Origin: Borrelia anserina Es | GTDB lineage: Bacteria; Spirochaetota; Spirochaetia; Borreliales; Borreliaceae | Reading direction: 5' to 3' | Assembly (NCBI RefSeq): GCF_001936255.1 | Contig: NZ_CP014325.1 | Coordinates: 25,873-89,872, forward strand | DNA length: 64,000 bases | Shown here: positions 45,654 through 56,611 of the stretch, piece by piece | How positions within the stretch are numbered: the stretch's first letter is position 1 | Layout of the letters: every line of letters starts with the position of its first letter | Program-made: the position numbers and the translations under genes | Notes under the pieces: generated by a model | Databases searched by the model: none | Told to the model about the DNA's origin: nothing | What the model saw: only the letters and a program-made list of their open reading frames with translations

Positions 45654-47249
45654 ATGGTAAAGGTGAAAGTGAAGAATTACATTTTATTTTTTTTATTACT
45701 GTCGTTAGGGTGTAATAATACAGGTACAAAAAAATTTAAAGATTCTATTTTTGATATATCTAAAACTAGCTTTGTTGGGAAGAGATTGGGCAAAGGTATT
45801 AACTTGTCTAAAAAGGGAGTAGTTGAAGTAGATGTTGGTAAGTCAGATTTAAAAAAAGGTACAGGAGAAAATTCAGTAGTCAAGGTTGATGTTGGATCGG
45901 AAAAGGTTGATGCTGGATCGGAAAAGGTTGATGTTGGATCGAAAAAGGTTGATGCTGAATTGGAAGACGATATAGAGCTTAAGATTCAAAATTTGCTAGA
46001 CGAATTTAAGTTGTCAGCTCAACAAAAAGAAAGCATTATGGATTTAAAGGGTATATTGACTGATCCTTCTATTGGTAAAGATGAAGGTTATAAAATATAT
46101 TCTAGTGAGGAGTTTTATCGCTTGTTGGTCGAGTTTGGTGATGCTAAGCTTAAAGGGATTTGTAGTGTGCTTCAAGTAATAAAAGAAACAGAAGCAGCTA
46201 TTGATAATATTAGTGACCAAGATTTGAAAGAAATATTAAACATGCAGTTTAGTTATTACTCTGATCTATATTCAAAACGTCTAAGAGAGACGTTTAGTCT
46301 TGATAATGTTAATGATATATATGATAATATCTTGCGTTCTCATAGTAATTATTTGGCGGATATTGTTAAGCTTAAAGAAGAAGTTCCTTTAATTGAAGAA
46401 GGTCTAAATAAGTCCTTAGTGTTATTAAATAATCGTAGGGATATAACAAATTATATGTTAAGAATAGTACGTAATAACTTTGATATTGGTTTTATCAAAG
46501 TTATTCGTAAGTTTTATGTCATGTTAGGGAAGATAGATTTGGATAGTATTAAGGGAATTATAGAATATGTAGAATATATTTTTGATTGGAAGTGTGAGGT
46601 TGAACGAAGCATTAATACTGTTGATGATGAAGGCTTTAGAGAAGAGTTAGAATCTAAGCTTAAGCAGCTCGAAAGTGAATATTTAAAGGAGATAGGTAAA
46701 TATTTATACGATAATATTTACAATGATATTGCATTAATTAGTGCTATTGAGAATATACGTGATGGATTGAAAGCTGCGCGAGATTATTATGTATTTGATT
46801 TTTCTAATATCAAATCTCAAGCTTTAGGATTTATGAAGTTTCCAGAGTTAATGAGAGAGTTGTCTGCAGATGATTTAGAAGTAATTGATTACATGCGTTC
46901 ATTAGTAACTAATTCTAAGACTAATAATTATAATATTAATGAGTTTAATTGTGTGATAGGTATGATTGGTAGTAGTAGTGTACTTCGAAACATTTTAAAA
47001 CCCCATTTAGCTGTGTTTAAAGCACAAAAAGAGGCTGAATCAGCTATTGATAATATCAAGGAAGTTACGTCACAAGCAAGACTAAGACGTAGATTTGATG
47101 AAGTTATTGTTAAATATAAAGCTTTGTTGAGTAATATATTTGTGGAATCGGATCTTTATAGTATTTATCATAGTAATGCATATCAGGATGGTGTAAGTAA
47201 ACTTGCAATTGATTTGAATGAGATTATAGATGCTGCTAAATCATTATAG
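45654..47249 (+). CDS. BTA121-type lipoprotein, array unit 2
   Basis: The 531-residue product has leader VKVKVKNYILFFLLLSLGC and three 7-residue stalk repeats (VDxGSxK) at about 78-98. A hybrid first module follows: its first half is module 1 (LLDEFKLSAQQKESIMDLKG) and its second half module 2 (EFYRLLVEFGDAKLKGICSV). Module 3 comes at about 265 (NRRDITNYMLRIVRNNFDIG) and module 4 at about 410 (ELSADDLEVIDYMRSLVTNS), ending DLNEIIDAAKSL. The hybrid implies an in-frame recombination that removed the region between modules 1 and 2. Fully open, so likely expressed. Confidence 0.9.
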   Translation: MVKVKVKNYILFFLLLSLGCNNTGTKKFKDSIFDISKTSFVGKRLGKGINLSKKGVVEVDVGKSDLKKGTGENSVVKVDVGSEKVDAGSEKVDVGSKKVDAELEDDIELKIQNLLDEFKLSAQQKESIMDLKGILTDPSIGKDEGYKIYSSEEFYRLLVEFGDAKLKGICSVLQVIKETEAAIDNISDQDLKEILNMQFSYYSDLYSKRLRETFSLDNVNDIYDNILRSHSNYLADIVKLKEEVPLIEEGLNKSLVLLNNRRDITNYMLRIVRNNFDIGFIKVIRKFYVMLGKIDLDSIKGIIEYVEYIFDWKCEVERSINTVDDEGFREELESKLKQLESEYLKEIGKYLYDNIYNDIALISAIENIRDGLKAARDYYVFDFSNIKSQALGFMKFPELMRELSADDLEVIDYMRSLVTNSKTNNYNINEFNCVIGMIGSSSVLRNILKPHLAVFKAQKEAESAIDNIKEVTSQARLRRRFDEVIVKYKALLSNIFVESDLYSIYHSNAYQDGVSKLAIDLNEIIDAAKSL

Positions 47250-47440
47250 ATTATTATAGAAAGTAAATATTAGGGTCTTAGAAATTAGTCTGAGACCTTT
47301 ATTTATATTTATTAGTATTAACGTTGATGTTTATGTTAGAATTTAAGTAATAGAGTTACCATATCAACATGGTAGCATAATCAATAAACTATCTAGTTTT
47401 AATCAATAAACTAGATAGTTTAGTTTATAGGAGATATTTA
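47250..47440 (+). promoter_or_regulatory. Inter-unit cassette before unit 3
   Basis: Near-identical to the cassette before unit 2: terminator at 47271-47304, GTTACCAT...ATGGTAGC at 47355-47376, and the 14-base inverted repeat at 47386-47399/47408-47421, followed by AGGAGATATTTA-ATG. Confidence 0.65.
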
Positions 47441-49468
47441 ATGGTAAAGGTGAAAGTGAAGAATTACATTTTATTTTTTTTATTACTGTCGTTAGGGTGT
47501 AATAATACAGGTTCAGATAAATCTAAAGATTCTACTTTTGATATATCTAAAACTAGCTTTGTTGGGAAGAGATTGGGCAAAGGTATTAACTTATCTAGAA
47601 AGGGAGTAGTTGAAGTAGATGTTGGTAAGTCAGATTTAAAAAAAGGTACAGGAGAAAATTCAGTAGTCAAGGTTGATATTGGATCGAAAAAGGTTGATGC
47701 TGAATTGGAAGACGATATAGAGCTTAAGATTCAAAATTTGCTAGACGAATTTAAGTTGTCAGCTCAACAAAGAGCAATCATTATGGATTTAAAGGATGTG
47801 TTAACTAATCCCGATATTGGTAGTGATGAAGGTTATAGAACATATTCTAGAGAGGAGTTTTATGATTTGTTTAATCACACAGGTAATGTTAATGCTGATT
47901 TAGCCTTCAAACTTAATTTTGTTAATTCAGTGACACAGAATATTCTGCCTACTTTCCAAGAGCAAAAAGAAGCGAAGGAAGCTGTTGGGAATCTTGTTGA
48001 GTATGTTAAGAATCGGGTGTATTGGGTAGGAGGACAAGACTTAGCAGAGAGGTTTACTTTGAAAATGAAAGAATATCAATTAGTACTAAAAAAGATTTTT
48101 AATCTTGATAGGAATATTCATAATCATGGTTTTTTGCTCTCTGACCTTTATGGTCATTGTGATTTAGCTACGGACTGGTTTAGAGAGATTCAAAAAGAGG
48201 CTATTCGAATTGTAGAGCTTATGAAGCTACGTGAAGAAAGAAAGCCAGTAATTAATTATATGGAATCTGTATTAGTTGATCATCCCGATATTGCTAAAGG
48301 TTATCGCAATTATACTAAGGAGGAATTTGATAACTTGTTGGTCGAGTTTGGTGCTGTTAAGCTTAAAGAGATTTTTAATATGCTTCAAGTAATAGTAGAA
48401 ACTGAGGTAGCTATTGATAATATTAGTTCCCGAGCATTGAGAAGAAAGTTAGAAAGACGGTTTAATGATTACAAGAATCGATATTCGGAATGTCTACAAG
48501 AGACGTTTGATGGTAGTAATGTTGATGATATATATGATAATATCTTGCGTTCTCATAGTAATTATTTGGCGGATATTGCTAAGCTTAAAGAAGAAGTTCC
48601 TTTAATTGAAGAAGGTCTAAATAAGGCCTTAGTGTTATTAAATGATCTTAGGGATATAATAAAGTATATGTTACTAATAGTACGTGATAACTTTGATATT
48701 GATTTTGTCAAGTTTACTTGTAATTTTTATTTCATGTTAGGGAATATGGATTTTAAGAATATTGAGGAAATTGCAGAAGATGTAGAATATATTTTTGATT
48801 TGAAGGATGAGGTTGAACGAAGCATTAGTACTGTTGATGATGAAGACTTTAGAGAAGAGTTAGAATCTAAGATTGATCAGTGCGAAAGTGAATATTCAAA
48901 GGAGCTAAGTAAATATTTATACGATAATGTTTATAAAAATAATAATATTGCATTACCTAGTTCTATTGATAGTATACGTAATGGATTGAAAGCTATACGA
49001 GATTCTTATGAGGGGCAATTATTTAGTATCAAATCTCAAGCTTTAGGGTTTATTAGTTTTCAAGGGTTCGTAAAAGAGTTGTCTGAAGATGATTTAGAAG
49101 TAATTGATTATATGCGTTCATTAGTAACTAATTCTAAGACTAATAATTATAATATTAATGAGTTTAATTGTGTGATGGGTATGGTAGAGAGTATTAATGG
49201 ACTTCGAGACATTTTAAGACCCCATTTAGCTGTGTTTAAAGCACAAAAAGAGGCTGAATCAGCTATTGATAATATCAAGGAAGTTGCGTCACAAGCAAGA
49301 CTAAGACGTAGATTTGATGAAGTTATTGTTAAATATAAAGCTTTGTTGAGTAATATATTTGTGAAACGGGATCTTTATAGTATTTATCATAGTAATGCAT
49401 ATCAAGATGATGTAAGTAAACTTGCAATTGATTTGAATGAGATTATAGATGCTGCTAAATCATTATAG
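47441..49468 (+). CDS. BTA121-type lipoprotein, array unit 3 (four modules)
   Basis: At 675 residues this is a complete four-module member. Leader to LSLGC, KKGTGENSVVKVDIGSKK linker with a single stalk repeat, module 1 near 88 (LLDEFKLSAQQRAIIMDLKD), module 2 near 265 (REERKPVINYMESVLVDHPD), module 3 near 400 (LRDIIKYMLLIVRDNFDID) and module 4 near 545 (LSEDDLEVIDYMRSLVTNSK). Each module reads: helix, TNPD/TDPS-like turn, Y-x-x-EEF-x-x-LL, then a helical pair. This unit is the best reference for judging deletions in its neighbours. Ligand unknown. Confidence 0.92.
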   Translation: MVKVKVKNYILFFLLLSLGCNNTGSDKSKDSTFDISKTSFVGKRLGKGINLSRKGVVEVDVGKSDLKKGTGENSVVKVDIGSKKVDAELEDDIELKIQNLLDEFKLSAQQRAIIMDLKDVLTNPDIGSDEGYRTYSREEFYDLFNHTGNVNADLAFKLNFVNSVTQNILPTFQEQKEAKEAVGNLVEYVKNRVYWVGGQDLAERFTLKMKEYQLVLKKIFNLDRNIHNHGFLLSDLYGHCDLATDWFREIQKEAIRIVELMKLREERKPVINYMESVLVDHPDIAKGYRNYTKEEFDNLLVEFGAVKLKEIFNMLQVIVETEVAIDNISSRALRRKLERRFNDYKNRYSECLQETFDGSNVDDIYDNILRSHSNYLADIAKLKEEVPLIEEGLNKALVLLNDLRDIIKYMLLIVRDNFDIDFVKFTCNFYFMLGNMDFKNIEEIAEDVEYIFDLKDEVERSISTVDDEDFREELESKIDQCESEYSKELSKYLYDNVYKNNNIALPSSIDSIRNGLKAIRDSYEGQLFSIKSQALGFISFQGFVKELSEDDLEVIDYMRSLVTNSKTNNYNINEFNCVMGMVESINGLRDILRPHLAVFKAQKEAESAIDNIKEVASQARLRRRFDEVIVKYKALLSNIFVKRDLYSIYHSNAYQDDVSKLAIDLNEIIDAAKSL

Positions 49469-49630
49469 ATTATTATAGAAAGTAAATATTAGGGTCTTAG
49501 AAATTAGTCTGAGACCTTTATTTATTAGTATTAACAGTGATGTTATGTTAGAATCTAAGTAATAGAGTTACCATATCAACATGGTAACATAATCAATAAA
49601 CTAAATAGTTTAGTTTAGAGGAGATATTTA
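49469..49630 (+). promoter_or_regulatory. Inter-unit cassette before unit 4
   Basis: Terminator at 49491-49518, perfect GTTACCAT-ATCAAC-ATGGTAAC at 49567-49588, then a single AAACTA-AA-TAGTTT palindrome and GAGGAGATATTTA. It is shorter than the cassettes before units 2 and 3, which have two palindrome arms. Confidence 0.65.
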
Positions 49631-51198
49631 ATGGTAAAGGTGAAGAATTACATTTTATTTTTATTATTACTTTCGTTAGGGTGTAATAATACAGGTACAA
49701 AAAAATTTAAAGATTCTATTTTTGATATATCTAAAACTAGCTTTGTTGGGAAGAGATTGGGCAAAGGTATTAACTTATCTAGAAAGGGAGTAGTTGAAGT
49801 AGATGTTGGTAAGTCAGATTTAAAAAAAGGTACAGGAGAAAATTCAGTAGTCAAGGTTGATATTGGATCGAAAAAGGTTGATGCTGAATTGGAAGACGAT
49901 ATAGATCTTAAGATTCAAAATTTGCTAGACGAATTTAAGTTGTCAGCTCAACAAAGAGCAATCATTATGGATTTAAAGGATGTGTTAACTAATCCCGATA
50001 TTGGTAAAGATTATCGCAATTATGATTATGACGAGTTTTGTAGAACATATTCTAGAGAGGAGTTTTATGATTTGTTTAATCACACAGGTAATGTTAATGC
50101 TGATTTAGCCTTCAAACTTAATTTTGTTAATTCAGTGACACAGAATATTCTGCCTACTTTCCAAGAACAAAAAGAAGCTGAGAAAATTGTTATGTGTACT
50201 ATGGGTTATTTATACGGAGTGATCTTAATGGAGAGTTTAAGATTTATAATGCAAGAATATCAATTAGGACTAAGAAAGCTTTTTAATTTTTATAGGAGTA
50301 TTCATAATCGTGGTTTTTTGATCTCTGACCTTTATGATCATTGTGGTTTCTATAAGAGTTCGTTTCGTGGTATTAAAGAGAAGGCTGTTCGAATTGTAGA
50401 GCTTATGAAGCTACGTGAAGAAAGAAAGCCAGTAATTAATTATATGGAAGCTGTATTAACTAATCCCGATATTGGTAAAGGTTATCGCAATTATAGTGAT
50501 ATCGAGTTTGATAACTTGTTGGTCGAGTTTGGTGCTGTTAAGCTTAAAGAGATTTGTAATGTGCTTCAAGTAATAGTAGAAACCGAGGTAGCTATTGATA
50601 ATATTAATATTGAAGGATTAGAGAAGCATTGAAAAGACGGTTTAATGATTACAGGAATCTATATTCGGAACGTCTAAAAGAGACGTTTAGTCTTGATAAT
50701 GTTGATGATATATATACTGATATTCTGCGTTCTCATAGTAATTATTTGGTGGATATTACTAAGCTTCAAGAAGAAGTTCCTTTAATTGAAAAAGTTGAAA
50801 AGAAGTAGGAAAAATTATCAGATGATTTAGAAGTAATTGATTATATGCGTTCATTAGTAACTAATTCTAAGATTAATAATTATAATATTAATGAGTTTAA
50901 TTGTGTGATGGGTATGGTAGAGAGTATTAATGGACTTCGAGACATTTTAAGACCCCATTTAGCTGTGTTTAAAGCACAAAAAGAGGCTGAATCAGCTATT
51001 GATAATATCAAGGAAGTTGCGTCACAAGCAAGACTAAGACGTAGATTTGATGAAGCTATTGTTAAATATAAAGCTTTGTTGAGTAATATATTTGTGAAAC
51101 GGGATCTTTATAGTATTTATCATAGTAATGCATATCAAGATGTAAGTAAACTTGCAATTGATTTGAATGAGATTATAGATGCTGCTAAATCATTATAG
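49631..51198 (+). pseudogene. BTA121-type unit 4, frameshifted
   Basis: The frame is open from the ATG for 333 codons through modules 1 and 2. It breaks near 50616, where GAAGGATTAG replaces GAAGGGATTAG of unit 6 (one G missing), giving NINIEGLEKH-stop. In the restored frame the sequence runs to an in-frame TAG at 50816-50818 (KVEKK-stop), then module 4 to 51198. Module 3 is absent. It also lacks one GAT codon near the end (QDVSK against QDDVSK). Nearly identical to unit 5. Confidence 0.85.
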
Positions 51199-51360
51199 AT
51201 TATTATAGAAAGTAAATATTAGGGTCTTAGAAATTAGTCTGAGACCTTTATTTATTAGTATTAACAGTGATGTTATGTTAGAATCTAAGTAATAGAGTTA
51301 CCATATCAACATGGTAACATAATCAATAAACTAAATAGTTTAGTTTAGAGGAGATATTTA
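51199..51360 (+). promoter_or_regulatory. Inter-unit cassette before unit 5
   Basis: Copy of the cassette before unit 4: terminator at 51221-51248, GTTACCAT...ATGGTAAC at 51297-51318, AAACTAAATAGTTT, ribosome site. The repeat period from unit 4 to unit 5 is 1730 bases. Confidence 0.65.
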
Positions 51361-52931
51361 ATGGTAAAGGTGAAGAATTACATTTTATTTTTATTATTAC
51401 TTTCGTTAGGGTGTAATAATACAGGTTACAAAAAAATTTAAAGATTCTATTTTTGATATATCTAAAACTAGCTTTGTTGGGAAGAGATTGGGCAAAGGTA
51501 TTAACTTATCTAGAAAGGGAGTAGTTGAAGTAGATGTTGGTAAGTCAGATTTAAAAAAAGGTACAGGAGAAAATTCAGTAGTCAAGGTTGATATTGGATC
51601 GAAAAAGGTTGATGCTGAATTGGAAGACGATATAGATCTTAAGATTCAAAATTTGCTAGACGAATTTAAGTTGTCAGCTCAACAAAGAGCAATCATTATG
51701 GATTTAAAGGATGTGTTAACTAATCCCGATATTGGTAAAGATTATCGCAATTATGATTATGACGAGTTTTGTAGAACATATTCTAGAGAGGAGTTTTATG
51801 ATTTGTTTAATCACACAGGTAATGTTAATGCTGATTTAGCCTTCAAACTTAATTTTGTTAATTCAGTGACACAGAATATTCTGCCTACTTTCCAAGAACA
51901 AAAAGAAGCTGAGAAAATTGTTATGTGTACTATGGGTTATTTATACGGAGTGATCTTAATGGAGAGTTTAAGATTTATAATGCAAGAATATCAATTAGGA
52001 CTAAGAAAGCTTTTTAATTTTTATAGGAGTATTCATAATCGTGGTTTTTTGATCTCTGACCTTTATGATCATTGTGGTTTCTATAGAGTTCGTTTCGTGG
52101 TATTAAAGAGAAGGCTGTTCGAATTGTAGAGCTTATGAAGCTACGTGAAGAAAGAAAGCCAGTAATTAATTATATGGAAGCTGTATTAACTAATCCCGAT
52201 ATTGGTAAAGGTTATCGCAATTATAGTGATATCGAGTTTGATAACTTGTTGGTCGAGTTTGGTGCTGTTAAGCTTAAAGAGATTTGTAATGTGCTTCAAG
52301 TAATAGTAGAAACCGAGGTAGCTATTGATAATATTAATATTGAAGGATTAGAGAAGCATTGAAAAGACGGTTTAATGATTACAGGAATCTATATTCGGAA
52401 CGTCTAAAAGAGACGTTTAGTCTTGATAATGTTGATGATATATATACTGATATTCTGCGTTCTCATAGTAATTATTTGGTGGATATTACTAAGCTTCAAG
52501 AAGAAGTTCCTTTAATTGAAAAAGTTGAAAAGAAGTAGGAAAAATTATCAGATGATTTAGAAGTAATTGATTATATGCGTTCATTAGTAACTAATTCTAA
52601 GATTAATAATTATAATATTAATGAGTTTAATTGTGTGATGGGTATGGTAGAGAGTATTAATGGACTTCGAGACATTTTAAGACCCCATTTAGCTGTGTTT
52701 AAAGCACAAAAAGAGGCTGAATCAGCTATTGATAATATCAAGGAAGTTGCGTCACAAGCAAGACTAAGACGTAGATTTGATGAAGCTATTGTTAAATATA
52801 AAGCTTTGTTGAGTAATATATTTGTGAAACGGGATCTTTATAGTATTTATCATAGTAATGCATATCAAGATGATGTAAGTAAACTTGCAATTGATTTGAA
52901 TGAGATTATAGATGCTGCTAAATCATTATAG
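51361..52931 (+). pseudogene. BTA121-type unit 5, multiply frameshifted
   Basis: Compared with unit 4 there is an extra T near 51426 (ACAGGTTACA), so translation from the ATG stops after the leader (NNTGYKKI). An A is missing near 52086 (TTCTATAGAGTT against TTCTATAAGAGTT). The same G deletion as in unit 4 lies near 52346, and the same TAG at 52536-52538. Open stretches at 51488-52129, 52135-52362 and 52575-52931 are its pieces. Lesions unique to one of two near-identical copies may be consensus errors. Confidence 0.85.
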
Positions 52932-53098
52932 ATTATTATAGAAAGTAAATATTAGGGTCTTAGAAATTAGTCTGAGACCTTTATTTATTAGTATTAACAG
53001 TGATGTTATGTTAGAATCTAATCTAAGTAATAGAGTTACCATATCAACATGGTAACATAATCAATAAACTAAATAGTTCAGTTTAGAGGAGATATTTA
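52932..53098 (+). promoter_or_regulatory. Inter-unit cassette before unit 6
   Basis: Terminator at 52953-52980 and GTTACCAT...ATGGTAAC at 53035-53056. An ATCTA duplication lengthens the segment before it. The downstream palindrome reads AAACTAAATAGTTC, one base off. Confidence 0.6.
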
Positions 53099-54901
53099 AT
53101 GGTAAAGGTAAAGAGTTATATTTTATTTTTTTTATTACTGTCGTTAGGGTGTAATAATGAAGGTTCAGATAAATCTAAAGATTCTACTTTTGATATATCT
53201 AAAACTAGCTTTGTTGGGAAGAGATTGGGCAAAGGTATTAACTTATCTAGAAAGGGAGTAGTTGAAGTAGATGTTGGTAAGTCAGATTTAAAAAAAGGTA
53301 CAGGAGAAAATTCAGTAGTCAAGGTTGATGTTGGATCGGAGAAGGTTGATGCTGGATCGGAGAAGGTTGATGCTGGATCGGAGAAGGTTGATGCTGGATC
53401 GGAGAAGGTTGATGTTGGATCGGAGAAGGTTGATGCTGGATCGGAGAAGGTTGATGCTGGATCGGAGAAGGTTGATGCTGGATCGGAGAAGGTTGATGCT
53501 GGATCGGAGAAGGTTGATGCTGGATCGGAAAAGGTTGATGCTGGATCGAAAAAGGTTGATGCTGAATTGGAAGACGATATAGAGCTTAAGATTCAAAATT
53601 TGCTAGACGAATTTAAGTTGTCAGATCAACAAAGAGCAATCATTATGGATTTAAAGGATGTGTTAACTAATCCCGATATTGGTAAAGATTATCGCAATTA
53701 TGATTATGGCGAGTTTTATAGAACATATTCTAGAGAGAAGTTTTATGATTTGTTTAATCACACAGGTAATGTTAATGCTGATTTAGCCTTCAAACTTAAT
53801 TTTGTTAATTCAGTGACACAGAATATTCTGCCTACTTTCCAAGAACAAAAAGAAGCGAAGGAAGCTGTTGGGAATCTTGTTGAGTATGTTAAGAATCGGG
53901 TGTATTGGGCAGGAGGACAAGACTTAGCAGAGAGGTTTACTTTGAAAATGAAAGAATATCAATTAGCACTAAAAAAGATTTTTAATCTTGATAGGAATAT
54001 TCATAATCATGGTTTTTTGATCTCTGACCTTTATGGTCATTGTGGTTTCTATGAGAGTTCGTTTCGTGATATTAAAGAGAAGGCTGTTCGAATTGTAGAG
54101 CTTATGAAGCTACGTGAAGAAATAAAGCCAGTAATTAATTATATGGAAGCTGTATTAACTAATCCCGATATTGGTAAAGGTTATCGCAATTATAGTGATA
54201 TCGAGTTTGATAACTTGTTGGTCGAGTTTGGTGCTGTTAAGCTTAAAGAGATTTATAATGTGCTTCAAGTAATAGTAGAAACCGAGGTAGCTATTGATAA
54301 TATTAATATTGAAGGGATTAGAGAAGCATTGAAAAGACGGTTTAATGATTACAGGAATCTATATTCGGAACGTCTAAAAGAGACGTTTAGTCTTGATAAT
54401 GTTGATGATATATATACTGATATTCTGCGTTCTCATAGTAATTATTTGGTGGATATTACTAAGCTTCAAGAAGAAGTTCCTTTAATTGAAAAAGTTGAAA
54501 AGAAGTAGGAAAAATTATCAGATGATTTAGAAGTAATTGATTATATGCGTTCATTAGTAACTAATTCTAAGATTAATAATTATAATATTAATGAGTTTAA
54601 TTGTGTGATGGGTATGGTAGAGAGTATTAATGGACTTCGAGACATTTTAAGACCCCATTTAGCTGTGTTTAAAGCACAAAAAGAGGCTGAATCAGCTATT
54701 GATAATATCAAGGAAGTTGCGTCACAAGCAAGACTAAGACGTAGATTTGATGAAGTTATTGTTAAATATAAAGCTTTGTTGAGTAATATATTTGTGAAAC
54801 GGGATCTTTATAGTATTTATCATAGTAATGCATATCAAGATGATGTAAGTAAACTTGCAATTGATTTGAATGAGATTATAGATGCTGCTAAATCATTATA
54901 G
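53099..54901 (+). pseudogene. BTA121-type unit 6, interrupted by an in-frame TAG
   Basis: The frame is open for 469 codons: leader to LSLGC, eleven 7-residue stalk repeats, module 1 and module 2 (with intact GAAGGGATTAG), ending KVEKK at TAG 54506-54508. The same frame continues without shift for 130 codons through module 4 to 54901. A single C-to-T change (CAG to TAG) would explain the stop, so either a truncated 469-residue lipoprotein is made or rare read-through yields a 600-residue one. Module 3 is deleted, as in units 4 and 5. Confidence 0.82.
53324..53554 (+). repeat. 21-bp tandem repeat, 11 copies
   Basis: Exactly 231 bases of GTTGATGYTGGATCGGARAAG units encode VD(A/V)GS(E/K)K eleven times. 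Units are almost identical at the DNA level, with a few T/C and G/A changes. They form a charged flexible stalk between lipid anchor and helical modules. The contiguous units without spacers exclude a CRISPR array. Confidence 0.95.
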
Positions 54902-55063
54902 ATTATTATAGAAAGTAAATATTAGGGTCTTAGAAATTAGTCTGAGACCTTTATTTATTAGTATTAACAGTGATGTTATGTTAGAATCTAAGTAATAGAG
55001 TTACCATATCAACATGGTAACATAATCAATAAACTAAATAGTTTAGTTTAGAGGAGATATTTA
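54902..55063 (+). promoter_or_regulatory. Inter-unit cassette before unit 7
   Basis: Terminator at 54923-54950, GTTACCAT...ATGGTAAC at 55000-55021, AAACTAAATAGTTT, then GAGGAGATATTTA. Same layout as before units 4 and 5. Confidence 0.65.
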
Positions 55064-56611
55064 ATGGTAAAGGTAAAGAGTTATATTTTATTTTTTTTAT
55101 TACTGTCGTTAGGGTGTAATAATGAAGGTTCAGATAAATCTAAAGATTCTACTTTTGATATATCTAAAACTAGCTTTGTTGGGAAGAGATTGGGCAAAGG
55201 TATTAACTTATCTAGAAAGGGAGTAGTTGAAGTAGATGTTGGTAAGTCAGATTTAAAAAAAGGTACAGGAGAAAATTCAGTAGTCAAGGTTGATATTGGA
55301 TCGAAAAAGGTTAATGATGAATTGGAAGACAATATATATCTTAAGATTCAAAATTTGCTAGACGAATTTAAGTTGTCAGCTCAACAAAAAGAAAGCATTA
55401 TGGATTTAAAGGGTATATTGACTGATCCTTCTATTGGTAAAGATGAAGGTTATAAAATATATTCTAGTGAGGAGTTTTATCGCTTGTTGGTCGAGTTTGG
55501 TGATGCTAAGCTTAAAGGGATTTGTAGTGTGCTTCAAGTAATAACAGAAACCAAAGCATCTATTGCTAATATTGAGGTCTTTAGAAAGGATTTAGAAAGT
55601 CGGTTTAAAGATTACAAGAATCTATATTCAAAACGTCTAAGAGAGACGTTTAGTCTTGATAATGTTAATGATATATATGATAATATTCTGCGTTCTCATA
55701 GTAATTATTTGGTGGATATTACTAAGCTTAAAGAAGAAGTTCTTTTAATTGAAGAAGGTCTAGCTAAGTACTTAATGTTATCAGATGATTATAAGGGAAT
55801 AATAAATTATATGTTAAGCGTAGTACGTAATAACTTTGAGATAAATTTTGTCAATTTTAGTTGTAAGTTTTATGCCATGTTAGGGAAGATGGATTTGGAT
55901 AGTATTAAGGAGATTACAGGATATGTAAAATCTGTTTTTGATTTGTGGAATGAAGATGCAAAAATCATTAGTACTGTTGATGATGAAGGCTTTAGAGCAA
56001 AGTTAGAATCTAAGCTTAAGCAGCTCGAAAGTGAATGTTCAAAGGAGATAGGAAAACATTTGTACGATAATATTTACGATAATGATATTGCATTAACTAG
56101 TTCTATTGATAGTATACGTAATGGATTGAAAACTGTGCGAGATTATTATGTATTTGATTTTTTTAGTATCAGAGATCAAGCTTTAGGATTTATGAAGTTT
56201 CCAAAGTTAATAAAAGAGTTGTCTGAAGATGATTTAGAAGTAATTGATTATATGCGTTCAGTAGTAACTAATTCTAAGACTACTAATTATAATATTAATG
56301 AGTTTAATTGTGTGATGGGTATGGTAGAGAGTATTAATGGACTTCGAGACATTTTAAGACCCCATTTAGCTGTGTTTAAAGCACAAAAAGAGGCTAAATC
56401 AGCTATTGATAATATCAAGGAAGTTGCGTCACAAGTAAGACTAAGACGTAGACTTAATGAAGTTATTGTTAAATATAAAGCTTTGTTGAGTGATATATTT
56501 ACGGGATCAGATCTTTATAGTATTTATTATAGTAATTTATATCAAGATGATGTAAGTAATCTTGCAATTGATTTGGATAAGATTAAATATTATGCTGCTA
56601 GATCATTATAA
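55064..56611 (+). CDS. BTA121-type lipoprotein, array unit 7
   Basis: The 515-residue product has leader VKVKSYILFFLLLSLGC and one stalk repeat (VDIGSKK). It has the same module 1/module 2 hybrid as unit 2 (LSAQQKESIMDLKGILTDPS, then SSEEFYRLLVEFGDAKLKGI). Module 3 (YKGIINYMLSVVRNNFEINF) and module 4 (LSEDDLEVIDYMRSVVTNSK) follow, ending YYAARSL. Fully open. Its 5' 230 bases match unit 6 while the body resembles unit 2, a mosaic pattern. Confidence 0.9.
   Translation: MVKVKSYILFFLLLSLGCNNEGSDKSKDSTFDISKTSFVGKRLGKGINLSRKGVVEVDVGKSDLKKGTGENSVVKVDIGSKKVNDELEDNIYLKIQNLLDEFKLSAQQKESIMDLKGILTDPSIGKDEGYKIYSSEEFYRLLVEFGDAKLKGICSVLQVITETKASIANIEVFRKDLESRFKDYKNLYSKRLRETFSLDNVNDIYDNILRSHSNYLVDITKLKEEVLLIEEGLAKYLMLSDDYKGIINYMLSVVRNNFEINFVNFSCKFYAMLGKMDLDSIKEITGYVKSVFDLWNEDAKIISTVDDEGFRAKLESKLKQLESECSKEIGKHLYDNIYDNDIALTSSIDSIRNGLKTVRDYYVFDFFSIRDQALGFMKFPKLIKELSEDDLEVIDYMRSVVTNSKTTNYNINEFNCVMGMVESINGLRDILRPHLAVFKAQKEAKSAIDNIKEVASQVRLRRRLNEVIVKYKALLSDIFTGSDLYSIYYSNLYQDDVSNLAIDLDKIKYYAARSL

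Noticed and set aside
45677..45883. 68-codon minus-strand frames repeated at the 5' end of each array unit
   Set aside because: They recur only because the coding strand is conserved, have no ribosome site, and lie wholly inside a real gene.
53312..53596. Repetitive frames on both strands over the stalk repeats (LRSSINL and MLDRRRL repeats, also 57061-57408 and 59441-59899)
   Set aside because: A repeat unit divisible by three leaves several frames open at once. Only the plus frame has a leader, ribosome site and family modules.
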